DNA of 64,000 nt from Stomoxys calcitrans (taxonomy: Eukaryota; Arthropoda; Insecta; Diptera; Muscidae), in the NCBI RefSeq assembly GCF_963082655.1, contig NC_081552.1:185240571-185304570 (forward strand), written 5' to 3'. The notes under the pieces were generated by a model that did no database searches, was not told where the DNA came from, and saw only the letters and a program-made list of their open reading frames with translations. This document shows positions 1-59,599 of the stretch, piece after piece. The number at the start of each line of letters is the position of its first letter. The stretch's first letter is position 1. A program made the translations under genes and the position numbers.

Positions 1-310
1 TTGGCACATAGTGTTCCGTTATGACTCTCATCAACTGTGACAAGTACGGTCCAAATCGATCTATAGCCTGATATAGCTCCCATATAAACCGATCTCTCGA
101 TTTGACTTCTTAAGCCCTTACAAGCCGCGATTTTTATCAGATTTGACTGACATTTTGCATATAGTGTTCTGTTATGACTTTCAACAACTATGCCAAGTAC
201 GGTCGAAATCGGTCTATAATCAGATATAGCTCCCATATTTTTGCAGAATCCATGGCGGTGGCTTCCAAGATTCAGCCCGGCCGAACTTAGCACGCTTTTA
301 CTTGTTTAAA
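1..310 (-). repeat. Mini-me-like module, end of element
   Basis: Contains the recurrent module 'gttatgactttcaacaactatgcc', 'gatctctcgatttgacttctt' and the terminal motif 'cccggccgaacttagcac' followed by 'gcttttacttgttt'. The same end, inverted, opens the elements at 27775 and 60648. The element continues beyond the left edge. Confidence 0.8.
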
Positions 311-479
311 ATTACCTGAAAAGTGTACGAGAAAACCGAGTTTGTTAATAGAAGGTTTATTCCCACGATAAATTAATATTTCGACCTAAGAGTTACTTTC
401 GGCCCCAAACCGTATACTACTCTCGTCATATAAATCTTGAAACCACGAAATATGGATAATTAACCCAAAATAATATATA

Positions 480-720
480 GGCTTGAAAATTTCAAACTTT
501 GAGTCAATGTTCAATGCGAACATGGCTAGGTTCGCCCCTCTGTCTGTCCGTATATCGAAATCATAATAGCGCTCGAAAAAATAAAGTTATCAGATAGGAA
601 TTTAGCACAAAAACTAGAATGGAGATTATAAATGAGCCATGTCAGTTCATTCCTCAATATAGCTGTCATATAACAAGAATATCTCTACTAGAGATACTTA
701 AGCTCCTAGAGAGCTCAGTT
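480..720. repeat. Degenerate mini-me fragment
   Basis: Holds 'catggctaggttcgcc', a GTCTGTCCGT tract and 'cgaaatcataatagcgctcg', matching the conserved GTCY core seen at 24235 and 62690. The surrounding AT-rich 306-1090 shows no gene. Confidence 0.5.
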
Positions 721-1280
721 TTGTTTAAATTTGATATGTTAAGTAGAAGAAAGTAAAGGATGACATGTCACATCACAGCCTCGTTGAGAACGATATGCAG
801 TGGGATAGAATGGAAAAAAAAAGCTAGTAAAATATACGTCATTGAGAATGGATTGAGATAAATCGTGGATTTATAATTTGAAATAGTTAAAACCGAGATG
901 TTGTGGAGATCATGTGCAAAATTTCAAGGCCTGGGTGCCTCTTGGGAGGGCCCTGAAGTAAGTCACCGCGGCATTTCGAAAAATTATTTGTGCTGCCAAA
1001 TCTTCATTTGTGGTACGATTTCCAAAATTTTTTTTTTTTTAAATTTTGGCCGAGCTTGCAAGGTTCAGGTGTTTTCTCAGAGAAGTGGGCATATTAACAC
1101 TTGTAAAGCTTTATGTATTTCGCCACAAAAGGAAGCTTTTGTCGCATTTCAGCATCAACTTTCGTTGACAGTAAAAAGGCTCTCCCGGTATTGAGATCGA
1201 ATATAGCAACGTCAAGGCTTGTGAGAGGAAGCAGGGAAGAACTTGCTAAGTAAGTTCTTCTGGCTATAGTTGTTCTCACT

Positions 1281-1660
1281 ATGAACTACGGCCATAAGGG
1301 ACTTGGCGGAAATGAAAAAGCAGACGCATTAGCGAGAGCTGGTTCGAACTCCAGGAAGAGTCAATCGCAACGCCGCTGGGAGTCGCTAAAATGGGCATCT
1401 TCAAGCACTATCTTAGACAAGCAAAAACCAGATGGGATATCACTTAGATATGTCGTGTATCAGGGAACACCTGGCCACAATAAAACCTTATGTGTACGAG
1501 TCCTTGATCAGCCTGGATCGAAGAAACCTTTCAACACTTTTCGCTGTGACGACTATTAGAAATCTTGCAATGCGCCTGAAAATACCATACAACGTTCTGA
1601 TGATCTACACGACATGATGAACGATTGCCAGGCGCGTCTCAGACCACATTCCTATGACCA
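1281..1660 (+). pseudogene. LINE ORF2 3' fragment (RNase H region), plus strand
   Basis: Reads GHKGLGGNEKADALARAG, the conserved end of a LINE-encoded RNase H domain, then a divergent 3' part with RVLDQPGSKKPFNTFR. Stops interrupt it. It pairs as an inverted repeat with the minus-strand copy at 1740-2080. It is a relic. Confidence 0.75.
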
Positions 1661-1739
1661 TAGAGTTTCATCGACTGAACGTACGTAAATTCGGCGTTAT
1701 TGAGTCACTCGGTCGATTAACTCTTTGAGCAAAAGGATG

Positions 1740-2080
1740 TGGCGAGCCTGACAATCGTTCATCATGTCGTGAAGATCATCAGATCCCCGCCAGACATTAC
1801 GTTATATGGTATTTTTAGGCGTATTGCATTGTGTCCAATAGGTCAGGTGTCAGTCAGCACAGCAAAAAGTCTTTTCAGATTCGATCCAGGCTGATCAGGG
1901 ATTCGTGCGCTTAAGGTTGTATTGCGCCCAGGTGATTCCTTGGAACACCTGAACCGCAACCAAGGAACGTACATACGTCGGCGGTCGTCAAAGGCTTTCG
2001 GCCTTGTTAAAATATAGATGCTGATGGTCAAGCATATACTAGGTGAGATGGGAATAAAATACCTGAATGATATCTTCAAT
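1740..2080 (-). pseudogene. LINE ORF2 3' fragment, minus strand (inverted partner)
   Basis: The reverse complement encodes KESPGRNTTLSARIPDQPGS, homologous to TPGHNKTLCVRVLDQPGS at 1460-1530. Nucleotide similarity continues through the 'gatgatct.cacgacatgatgaacgattg' segment. The two arms face each other across about 80 bp. Confidence 0.7.
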
Positions 2081-2329
2081 TTGCCTATTTCCCTCCTGGT
2101 AATATCCTAGATATGGGAAATGGGTTGTGTGGTTCTTTTTCTCAAGCAGGTTTAACGCGCTGACCAGGGGGAGTCATAAAGGCCGATCTCTCTACTATCT
2201 CCGCTCGCAAAGACACCTAAAGTTCTATTTTTACCCAACTTGAATCCATGCCAACTTCCAGCAGATCATTAGGAAGGATTCCGAAAAGAACAATAGCATG
2301 TAAGCGCCTGTGGCCCTATCGCAAGGTTT

Positions 2330-2615
2330 CCTTTTTTGTAGCAGCGTGTTGTGTTATATCTTTCGTCTGCTTGGTTCTGTTGAATATCCAGATCCAGGAA
2401 CTCTGCGGTGGGGTGAGTCTAAAGGGATGTGGTTCTGAGTCGAGTGGATCTGGCTGGGCAGTTAAACAGGTGAAGTGTGGCCCCAAATAGAATCGGGGCA
2501 CACATCCTGCACGTTGGCATCAATCTCAGCCATTCCCCAGGTGCTGGCGCCGGCCAATGATTTGAGCACTGTGTTCTTATTCCTTGCCCTTTCGCAGATC
2601 GTAGTGGCATGGACC
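2330..2615 (-). pseudogene. Jockey-type LINE 3' end, minus strand
   Basis: Minus-strand reading gives HLFNCPARSTRL. The nucleotide sequence around 'actgcccag...cactcga' matches the 3' end of the jockey-type element at 49790-49950 in the opposite orientation, including 'cagaatcaagcagacgaaag'-like sequence. It is a truncated relic. Confidence 0.7.
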
Positions 2616-2789
2616 GACATTGAGGGGCAGTTGTCGAGGTTTACTCTGGTGTAATCAGGTGGTGAATAGTGTTGCCGATAGTGAATAGTTTGGGTGAGAT
2701 TTTTAGGTTACGACGGCTTCTGAAAAATTCTGCCTAGTCCCAGAGATAAATATTTATTTGCTCATACATTGATTTTATTGCTCCTCGGC

Positions 2790-3630
2790 ACGTCTGGAAG
2801 CGATGCTTTATATGCATCCCATTGAGGCCTGTATTGGAAACTGCGTTATCGAGGTCGCGCTTAGGCTAAGGGAGCGCGGCATGATAAAAGAGAGAGGTTT
2901 CTGTCGACGATTAACGAGATCATGAAAGGGTCACTCACGAAATTGTCGCGATGGGCTACCAGAAGTAGCTGGACTTCCTACCCAAAGCAGACGGAGCTGG
3001 TGCTCTTTACTAGCATATACAAGACACCAGCAATCCCATGGCAGCCGGTTGTACGTACCGGATTGACCCGATGGATTCCTTAATTGGCAAGAGCTGCCGC
3101 CGCAGTGTACAAAACACTGCAGCTGTCGAAGGAAGCGAAGTTGCTTGGCATAGTCCGAAGCTATCCTTGAAGAGGAATACGGAGGATAGGAGTCGTAAGG
3201 CACTGTGCGCTTTTTACGCCTGCAGTAGGATATTCGGGAGGGGAGGGAACTGTCTGGCACCGGTACTGTTTAAGACTCGGACCTTCAGGATTCGTTTTCC
3301 CAGGAGGAATGAATGTAGGGCGAATGCTGTGTTTGAGGAGGATGAGATCTCGATCTTCACGGATGACTCTAAGATACAGTCAGGATTGGTATGTCTCTGA
3401 GAATACCAGACAAGTGTACGGTCTTTCAGACAGTGGTCTGCGCCATTATAGTAGCCCTAACGGCGAGAACGGTGAGGTCTAGGTGTGTGGCGGATTGTTT
3501 GGAGTCCCTGGATAGTTTCTGGGTCTATGATGTTACGCGGATATGGGCTCCTAGACGTAAAGGGATTCCAGGAAATGAAGGGGCGAACCAATGCGCCAGG
3601 AGGGGTGCGTCTGCGCCGGGCGAATCAATA
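2790..3630 (+). pseudogene. Jockey-type LINE RNase H relic interrupted by a short repeat
   Basis: Fragments VALRLRERG (2850s), an RNase H-like FTDDSKIQSG near 3350-3380 and GIPGNEG..CARRGASAPGE near 3560-3620 are typical of LINE RNase H domains. The family A short repeat lies inside at 3037-3125. Multiple frameshifts and stops show it is dead. Confidence 0.65.
3037..3125 (+). repeat. Short retroposon family A, copy 1
   Basis: Begins CCATGGCAGCCGGTTGTACG and continues through 'accggattgacccgatgga' and 'gctgccgccgcagtgtac'. It is the same unit as at 32509, 47537, 42896 (inverted) and 23885 (inverted). Confidence 0.75.
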
Positions 3631-3634
3631 ACAA

Positions 3635-4465
3635 AATGTTGTTGTTGTATCCACATGTCTAACTGTGGAGTTAGCAATCCTCGCCAAGCTCCTAAAGGCA
3701 AACAAGATCGTTCCAGTCCAAATGAGCGATCGCTGAGGGAACCTGTAGTTGTTGTTCTTGTAAACACATTTGTATGTGGAGGTGGCGATCCTCAGCTTGG
3801 CCATATGTGGCCAAGCTCGTTCCGGGCCAAAGAACGATCTCCACGGAAACATTATGGCCATTGGTTATTTAAAGGCGCCAGTAACTCGCCTTGCCATATC
3901 GAGTGTCGTAGGCACACAGAATATAAGCAAGAGTCGGCCTCTTACTGAGATTCTTCTATCCAGACCGCTGATTGTTGTGTTGTTGTCGTTGTCGTAGCCA
4001 CATTTCCATGTGGAGGTGGCGATCTTCGACAAGCTTCTGTAGATGAGCAAGCTCGTTTTGGTCCAAAAAACCGATCGCCGCAGGAACAGGGTGGCCATTG
4101 GTTATTAAAATGCCTTGTCATATCGAACATATTAGGCACTCAGTATTTGTGCAAGAGCCGGTACCGCCCAACCTCTCACTGCTCGATACCGCTCATTATG
4201 CGCGACTGCCGTTGCAGCTACTCCGTATGGAGCATTCCACTATTCACACCCTGTGGACGCACCTGGTAGCTCGCAGCTAAGCTTTTCGTGGCAGTAATGA
4301 ACACCACACAGATCGCACCTCAATGTTCCAGCCTGTGTGGTGCTCATTGCTATTCCCTGCCGTTGATTGTCCTTAACTGCAGTTGCAGCTACTCGGTATG
4401 GAGCATTCCACTATCCGCAACATGTGGACGGTTAGCTCACAACTAAGCTTCTCGTGAAGAAAAAA
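3635..4465. repeat. Interspersed repeat family B, several tandem or nested pieces
   Basis: Three related segments begin with a 'tgttgttgt' run and 'ccacat.t...tgtggag', then 'gtggcgatc', 'aagctcgtt', 'gaacgatc..c.cggaa' and 'tggccattggttat'. A further segment, 'gccgttgcagctactccgta' plus 'tggagcattccactat', occurs twice (about 4200 and 4385) and again at 21985. The same family lies inverted at 43330-43510. No coding potential was recognised. Confidence 0.6.
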
Positions 4466-4519
4466 AAAATATATATATATATAAGATTCCGTCTAGCCGA
4501 ACTTAAGGCGTCTTAACTT

Positions 4520-5575
4520 GTTTGTAACCATTGTACTAGGGAAGAGGTTTCCGATCGGATACCTGAGATGAACCTTGAAGTCGAGTGCGAGGCACTGCTG
4601 CCAACGGCACTGTCATGTATTGCCATCTGGAAGATCATGTTACACGAATGGATCAAAGCTAGAGGACAGAGTGGACCTGGGGGTCTACATTGAGAACGGA
4701 GGGACTGAGATCTGTTTTAGACTGCCTGACCATAATACGGTCCTGCAGGCGGAGATCCAGGCGATCACGGTATGCGTGAAGTGGTGTGGTGCTAACGCGA
4801 AGACATCAAGTTTCAACATCTTTACCGACAATAAAATTGTCATAAAGACAATAACAACCAGGACGGTAAGGTCACGAACAGTTTTGCAGTGTAAGGAGAT
4901 TAACACCTTCTCTGAGGATGGCAAAATCCGCATCGTTTGAGTGCCGGGCCATAACAGAGTAAGGGGGAAATAAAAGGGCAGACGATTTGGCGGTGAAGGT
5001 TAGAGGACTGCCGTCAATAAACCCGAAGCCTTTCGGGTCGACGCAGTCCGAGTCAAGGGAGTGGGCGACGAATGCGCATGCAATATTGTGGAACAACGAA
5101 ACGGTCGGTAGGACGGCGAAAATCCTATGAGGAGATTCAGATCGAGAGAAGATAAGGCTATTACTGAGAGGAAGTAAGAAGGAAGACAGTATAGCTATTG
5201 GTAGCATAACGGGACACACAAGACTACGAGCTCATCCGTGCGGCAAGTGATAGCATGTGTAGGGCATGCGGGGAAGACGATGAGACGTTGAACCATTTCC
5301 TTTGCCATTGCCCGGCTTTCGCGCCTAACAGACACCGGCACTTAGATGGGGACACAATACCAGACATGAACCAACTTAGGGGAGTGGTATTGAAAACAAT
5401 TAAGGATATTGTAAGTACCACGGAATTCATAACTTAAAAATTTCTTTTTAAAGGTTACTTTACAGTTATTAGAGCACACATCAAGCCGATTACTGGCTTA
5501 GATGTATATCCATGGTGGCATGGGCGGATTAATATCTAAACCCTCTTTTAAACCTTACCTAACCTAACCTAAGTA
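4520..5575 (+). pseudogene. LINE ORF2 C-terminus (RNase H and CCHC-like tail) with 3' UTR
   Basis: Reads YTNGSKLEDRVDLGVYIENG, ICFRLPDHNTVLQAEIQAIT, FNIFTDNKIVIK (RNase H) and, after frameshifts, MCRACGEDDETLNHFLCHCP, the CxxC...H...C motif at the end of jockey/I-type ORF2. The 3' end carries 'cctaacctaacctaa'. It is closely related to 13640-15025. Stops and frameshifts are present. Confidence 0.85.
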
Positions 5576-5922
5576 TTGTACCAAGGGGCCCCGTATTTAA
5601 GTCATGACTTTGATTTCCACCAGAGACTTTGGCATGGCGCTACTGTAGTATAACAATGGACAGAGACTATCTAAGTGGGTCAAATATGAGAGCCACTAAT
5701 TGTCTTACGTTTAAAACAAAACATGTAAATTTATGGATAAAACATTTGAAGCCTTTAAATTATGAACCCATGTTTGGGTTTTAATTTTCTTTACAGTTCA
5801 AGGTTCACTGCACAAAACTGTAAGCCTAGAAGAAAGGTCTCGGGGACATTACAACAAAAAGAAAGAGAGAGAGATAAAAAGAAAAGGTTCCTACATACAG
5901 AGCTCTACTCTAAAATACTCAC
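5576..5922 (-). other. Mbs intron DNA, nothing recognised
   Basis: AT-rich intronic sequence after the donor of exon o. I searched for a continuation of Mbs and for RNA genes and saw none. Confidence 0.5.
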
Positions 5923-54044
<48,122 letters not shown>

Positions 54045-56560
54045 CAAGTAAAAGCGTGATAAGTTCGGCCGGGCCCAATCTTGGATTCTGCTAAAATATG
54101 GGAGCTATATATAGTTATAGACCGAATTTTTTGAGAGTCATAGCAAAACACTATATGCAAAATTTTAGCCAAATCGGAAAAAAATCGCGGCTTGCAAGGG
54201 CTCAAGAAGTCAAATCGGGAGATCGGTTTATATGGTAGCTCTATCATGTTCTTGACCGATTTGAACCGTACTTGCCGCAGTTGTTGGAAGTCATAACAGA
54301 ACACCATTTACAAAATTTCAGCCAAATCGGATGAAAATTGGGGCGGTTTTGGGCCTGGGCGGCCTCTTAAGTTTTAACTTAAACTTTCATTTGAGCCCCA
54401 TATTGTCCTAATCGGGGGTGGGGAGAATCCTCAGACAGCAAGGAATAAATCTGTATGTCAGATTTGTACTCTACTTTAAAATACCTATCATTTGAAATCC
54501 ATTTGGGCTTAAGCGGTAAAAGTGTCCTGTTGGGTGGTGATTTTGGGGGTGAGGGACAATCCCGACACTTAGTGTGACATTTTTATGCCAAGTTCGTACT
54601 CTACTCTCAAATACCTTATATTTGAGTCTCATATTGTCCCGATCAGTCCACTTTTGATTTCGGGCGCTACTTTTGGGGCGGTTTTGGGCCTGGGCGGCCT
54701 CTTAAGTACTTGGACCCAATTTTTAATACGATATTTGTATTTAACTCCAAATACCTTTTATTTGAGTCTCATATTGTCCTTATCGGTAAATATGTCCTGC
54801 TGGGGGATTTTGGGGGAATGGGGAGGCCCCTCAGACACCAAGGAATACATTTTTATTTCAGATTCTAAATACCTTTCATTTGAAAACATATTGTCCAAAG
54901 CGGTAAAAGTGTCCTGTTGGGTGGTGTTTTTGGAGGTGGGGTGACCCCCTATACTTCGATCTGATTTTGTATGCCAGATTCGTAATCTACTCCCGAATAC
55001 CTTTCATTTGAGCCCCATATTGCCATGAACGTCCAATATGTCTGTTTGGGGGAGTTTTGGGGTTGGGGCGGCCTAATGGGTATTAAGACTAAAATTTTTG
55101 AAAACTAGGGCCGACTCTCCTTCAGTTATAAAGAAAATTAATTTCCATATTTTCACCAGGAGTAGGCCACCGTGACGTAGAGATAAGCATGTCCGTCCGT
55201 CATCCGCGCGAACATCACAAAAATTCTCAGCGACACCAAGTGGTGTCGCATGCGGCAGGCCGCTCAGACTCGGCATAATACTTTTCATTTGAAGCTCATA
55301 TTGTACCGATCGATACATCGATCGGGAAGGTCCGCCCCACTTCCGATGTCACCAAAATTATAAAGACTATTGCTCCTTTCAGACCGTATTCGCAATCTTA
55401 TCCTGAATACCTTCCCTTTGAATCCCATATTGTCATTATCGCCTCACATGAATATTTACTCCACTTCCTCGATCGACGCCTTTCTATTTTTAAGTGATGT
55501 TTTTGAGGTAGGGTGAGGGTTCGCTCCTCTTCTCTCTTCTCTGAGGATCTACTCCCGAATACCTTTCACTTGAGTCCCTTTTTGACATGATCCTTTCGAC
55601 CATATTCGCAATCTACTCCTGAATACGTTTCACTCGAGTCCCTTATTGACATGATCGCCCAATATGCCTATTTGAGGGCATTTGAGGTCGAGGCGGCCCC
55701 CTAGATAGTTTGATCCTATTTTTAATATCCAATTCGTACTCTACTCCCGAATACCTTTAATTTGAGTCCCATATTGTCTCGATCGACGCATTTTTATTTT
55801 TGGGTGGTGCTTTTAGGGTAGGAGGAGGGTCCGCTCCACTTCCGATATCAACAAATTATATAGCCTATTGCTCCTTCCAGACCATAATCGCAATATACTC
55901 CCGTGTAACTTTCATTTAAGTCCCTTATTGGCATGATCATGCCTTATTGGCATGATCGGGTGCAAGTATCGTCGGGTGGCCCCCTAGATACTTGCACCCA
56001 ATTTTTAATATGCGAATTCTTTTTATTTGAGCCACATATTGTCCTGATCAGTCTACTTTTATTTTTAAGTGGTGCCTTTCGGGTAAGGGGGAGCATCCGC
56101 TCCTTCTCCGATATCAACAAATTATGTAGCCTATTGTTCTTTCCACATCACTTGAGTCCCATAGTGTCGTGATCACCCAATATGCCTTTTCAACGGGTTT
56201 TGGGGTCGGGGCGGCCCCTAGGTACTTGGAACCAATTTTTAATATCAAATTCGTTCTCTACTTCGGAATACCTTTCATTTGAGTCCCATTGTTGGGACTC
56301 ATTGCAATTTCATTTTTATAGTGATTTCGAGAGACAGAAAGACGGACATGGCTAGACAGACTCCGAATGTCAAGAAGATTAAGAATATAAATTGTTTATG
56401 GGGTCCCTGATCAATATTTGGAGATGTTAGAATCTTAAGGACTAGAATGTCAAGAAGATCAAGAATATAAATAGTTTATGTGGTCCTCGATCAATATTTC
56501 GAGACGTTACAAACAGAAGAACTAGATTAGTATGCCCCTCATCCTATAGTGATAGGTATA
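54045..56560 (+). repeat. Mini-me element with long train of 'cctttcatttgagtcccata' modules
   Basis: Head 'gtaaaagcgtgataagttcg' with 'gccgggcccaatc', two standard ~170-bp modules, then at least twelve ~150-bp modules of 'actcccgaatacctttcatt', 'tgagtcccatattgtc' and 'gggg.ggcccctagata'. The tail 'gacagaaagacggacatggc' lies near 56340. A degraded SINE sits at about 55160-55285. Confidence 0.8.
55160..55285 (+). repeat. Degraded tRNA-derived SINE copy
   Basis: 'gtaggccaccgtgacgtaga' and 'gataagcatgtccg' match the SINE head (degraded box A). 'ccaagtggtgtcgcatgcgg' and 'cagactcggc' match its body. Box B is lost. Confidence 0.7.
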
Positions 56561-57545
56561 GAAGAAATCGCAAAATATTTGCTCTTGTGACGTTGTTATG
56601 AATGCCAGTTGAGGCGTTACGATTCTGAACACCTAAAAGGAAGCCTCAAATACCTTTTTTGTTATCAGAGAACATCCATCGGTGACTTGGAGAAATATGA
56701 ACGTATGTATGTACGTAGCTGCCAGGTTGACAAAACTAAACCCCATAAGCGATATTCGATTTCATACAAAAGATCAAGATTTGAAATTCGAATTTAAATT
56801 ATTCCGTTTGCAGCCCCAACACGATAGTTGTCAGTGGAGCACGGACGTCATTAGAAAACCCTCAGCAGCAGCAGTAGCTGCAGGCTGGCTGTCAGTCAAC
56901 AGAAAAACCGCAGAACATGCGGCATCAACAACAACGACAGGCATAGGGTGTTGTAGAAATATAGAATAGAACAACAACAACAACAAAACATGAAGCGATC
57001 AATGTAAACAAATACTAGCAGCGGCTGTTGCTTAAATCGGACAGACGGACATGTAAATATTTCGTATTTTATTGCTATTTGTAATTTTTTCTTTCTTTTT
57101 TTCATAAAACGAACTGGGATGTATGAATGAATTTACAACTGGTTGGTAGGGCGCAGACAAAATGAATGGGGGTAGGGTAAAACTGGAGTGCATTTTAGTT
57201 GCTCACTCTGTTGAGTGATGCTGTTTTTAGTTATCATTTTGCCTGAACGGCTTCAGAAGTTTCCGTTTCGTTCAAAATTTTGATGATATCATCCCTGGCC
57301 GGCCAGCCAACTAACCAGCTGGCCAGACATCCATTCATCAGTATAGACAAGAATACAGTTGCCCCTCTATAGGCCCTCTCGCGTGGCTTACCATTTTCCC
57401 CCCAAAATAACGAATAAACTTCGGACTACACAAACCAAAGGCGTAGATAGAAAATGCCATAAATTTCCCAAGGAAATTTTGCGTCAACAAAGTTCTTAAG
57501 AAAATACGATTTTAAAATTTTTTAAATATGAAATTTTGATTGAAA
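56561..57545. other. Intron DNA without recognised elements
   Basis: Apparently single-copy, GC-moderate sequence with CAA/CAG short runs (56860-56990). No Mbs exon, tRNA or element was identified. Confidence 0.5.
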
Positions 57546-57555
57546 TGTCCTACAA

Positions 57556-57859
57556 CGTAGGCCACCGTAGCGCAGAGGTTAGCATGTCCGCCTATGACGC
57601 TGAACGCCTAGGTTCAAATCCTGGCGAGAGTATAAGAAAAAATTTTCAACGGGTGTTTTCCCCTCCTAATGCTGCCAACATTTGTAAGGTAAAACTTCTC
57701 TACCAAGTGGTGTCGCATTGCGGTACTTCGATCGGACTCGGCTATAAAAAGGAGGCCCCTTATCATTGAGCTTAAACTTGAATCTGATAGCACTCATTGA
57801 TATGTGAGAAGTTTGCCCCTGTGCCTTAGTGGAATGTTCATGGGCAAAATTTGCATTTT
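57556..57859 (+). mobile_element. Full-length tRNA-derived SINE, ~304 bp, with 10-bp TSD
   Basis: The head resembles a tRNA: box A-like TAGCGCAGAGGTT (57568-57580) and box B GGTTCAAATCC (57611-57621) at normal spacing, giving an internal RNA polymerase III promoter. The body has 'ggactcggctataaaaagga' and 'gtgagaagtttgcccctgtg'; the 3' end is 'gggcaaaatttgcattttt'. The TSD 'tgtcctacaa' is at 57546-57555 and 57860-57869. The clean TSD suggests a fairly recent insertion. Confidence 0.95.
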
Positions 57860-57934
57860 TGTCCTACAAAATAAAAAATAGAATTTCGATAAAATTTTCT
57901 TTAAAAATAAAATTCTCATTAAATTTTCTTCACT

Positions 57935-58248
57935 TGGAAAAATTTGCTAGAAAAAACAGCAAAAATGTTTGCTATTACAGCAGAAAGTCTGCTGAAAAAA
58001 CAGCAAACCTTTTCTGATGTTTTTAAATTTTAAAAAGTGAAAAAAACTGATCCCTATCCCATTTTTTGGATTAGGGACAAAATGTGTATTGTGGATTACA
58101 AGGATATACTCAAACAAATTTGCAAAAATGTTTGCTAAAACAGCACTTTTTGTCTGCTGAAAATGGGAAAGCAGACATTACTGCTGTTTCAGTAAATATA
58201 GGGCTGCTGTATTAGCAAACATTTCTTGCTGCTTTTTCAACTAACAAA
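57935..58248. mobile_element. Foldback/MITE-like element with ~40-bp imperfect TIRs
   Basis: Left 'cagcaaaaatgtttgctatt' plus 'acagcag' is complemented at the right by 'ctgctgtattagcaaacatt' plus 'tcttgctgc' (58190-58240). Related 'aaaaatgtttgctaaaacag' sits internally at 58125. About 310 bp, AT-rich, non-coding. Confidence 0.8.
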
Positions 58249-58254
58249 ATCTGA

Positions 58255-58755
58255 ACACTATGGGTAAAATTTCAGCCAAATCGTATGAAAATTGAGGCTT
58301 CCAGGGGCTCAACAAGTCAAATTGGGAGATCGGTTTGTATGGAAGCTATATCAGGTTATAGACCGATTTGGACCGACCGTACAAGGCACAGTCATAACAC
58401 AACACTACGTGCAAAATTTCAGCCAAATCGGAAAAAAATTGTGGCTTCTAGGGGCCTAAGGAATCAAGTCGTGAGATCGGTTTATACGGGAGCTATATCC
58501 AAACTGAACCGACATGGCCCACCTGCAATCCTCAACGCCCTACATCAATATACTCTTAATATTGACTATATACTTAATATTGTATTGTACAAAATTTCAA
58601 GCGACTAGTTTTACGTGTTCGACCGCTGTCATGATTTCGACAGACGGGCGGACGGATGTGGCTAGATCGACTCAGAATGTCGAGACGATCCAGAAGATGT
58701 TACAAACGGAACGACTATATTAGTGTACCCCCATCCTATGTTTGGAGGGTATAAT
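58255..58755 (+). repeat. Truncated mini-me copy
   Basis: Two modules ('aaatttcagccaaatcgt', 'gatcggtttgtatggaagct'), then the terminal part 'gacagacgggcggacggatg' and 'cccccatcctatgtttggag', ending 'ggtata' at 58751. Head absent. Confidence 0.85.
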
Positions 58756-58979
58756 CAATGATGGTGTGGACTTGAAATTGAGCTTAGTTATATAAAGCTC
58801 CCACATATAACTTATTGAGTCCACAAATATACAACTACTTAAGTTCCTATATGACATACGATTTATCCAGTTGCCCTTAAGATTATAATGGTATACGATT
58901 AAGACATTTGTACGCGATTTATACCCAAACACAGTTAAGATAGGTTCCATATAAACCCTGATACTTGTTTGTAGACACC

Positions 58980-59405
58980 TTGAAACCTAGTGTTAGAGAT
59001 TTTAGAATGAGCGCAGAAGATCTAGGCGCTTGATCTAGGAAAGGAAGCCAAATTGGTCTCATGTTTTGATATAACTGCCATATAAACCAATCTTGGGTCT
59101 TGACTTCTAGAGCTTATAGAGGGCGCAATTCCTATCCAATATGGTTGAAATTGTGGCATGTGTCGTTTTGGTATGACTTCCAACACTTGTTCCAAGTATG
59201 GTCTAAATCGGATGATAATCTGATACAGCTGCCTTATAAATCGACCTTGGGTCTTGACTTCTAGAGCTTCTAGAGGGCGCAATTCTTATCCGATTTGGCT
59301 GAAATTTTGCACGAAGTTATTTGGTATGACTCCCAACAAGTGCCAAGTATGGTCTAAATCTGTCCATAACCTGATATATCTGGCATATAAACCGATCTCC
59401 CGATT
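58980..59405 (-). repeat. Partial mini-me modules, inverted
   Basis: Two and a half modules with 'cttgggtcttgacttctaga' and 'agagggcgcaattc.tatcc' in inverse orientation to 58255. It runs into an AT-rich tract at 59405-59600. Confidence 0.8.
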
Positions 59406-59599
59406 TTTATTTTATTAATAAATAAATAATATATTAAATAAATATTTATTTTTACTTTTACTTTTATTTTTTTCTTTTTTTATTTTTTTATTTTATGGTT
59501 TCATTTAATATTTTTATTTGTTTATTTAATTTTTTTAATTTATATTTTTTTTATTTTACTTTTTATTTATTTTTCTTTATTTATTATTTTATTTTTAAG

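Noticed and set aside
5555..5575. Telomeric TTAGG-like repeat ('cctaacctaacctaa')
   Set aside because: Only about three units, at the 3' end of a LINE relic; the same occurs at 15015. Higher flies lack telomerase repeats.
57556..57630. Functional tRNA gene
   Set aside because: Box A and box B are present, but the sequence does not close an acceptor stem, and it continues into a repeated 3' body with a TSD: a SINE head.
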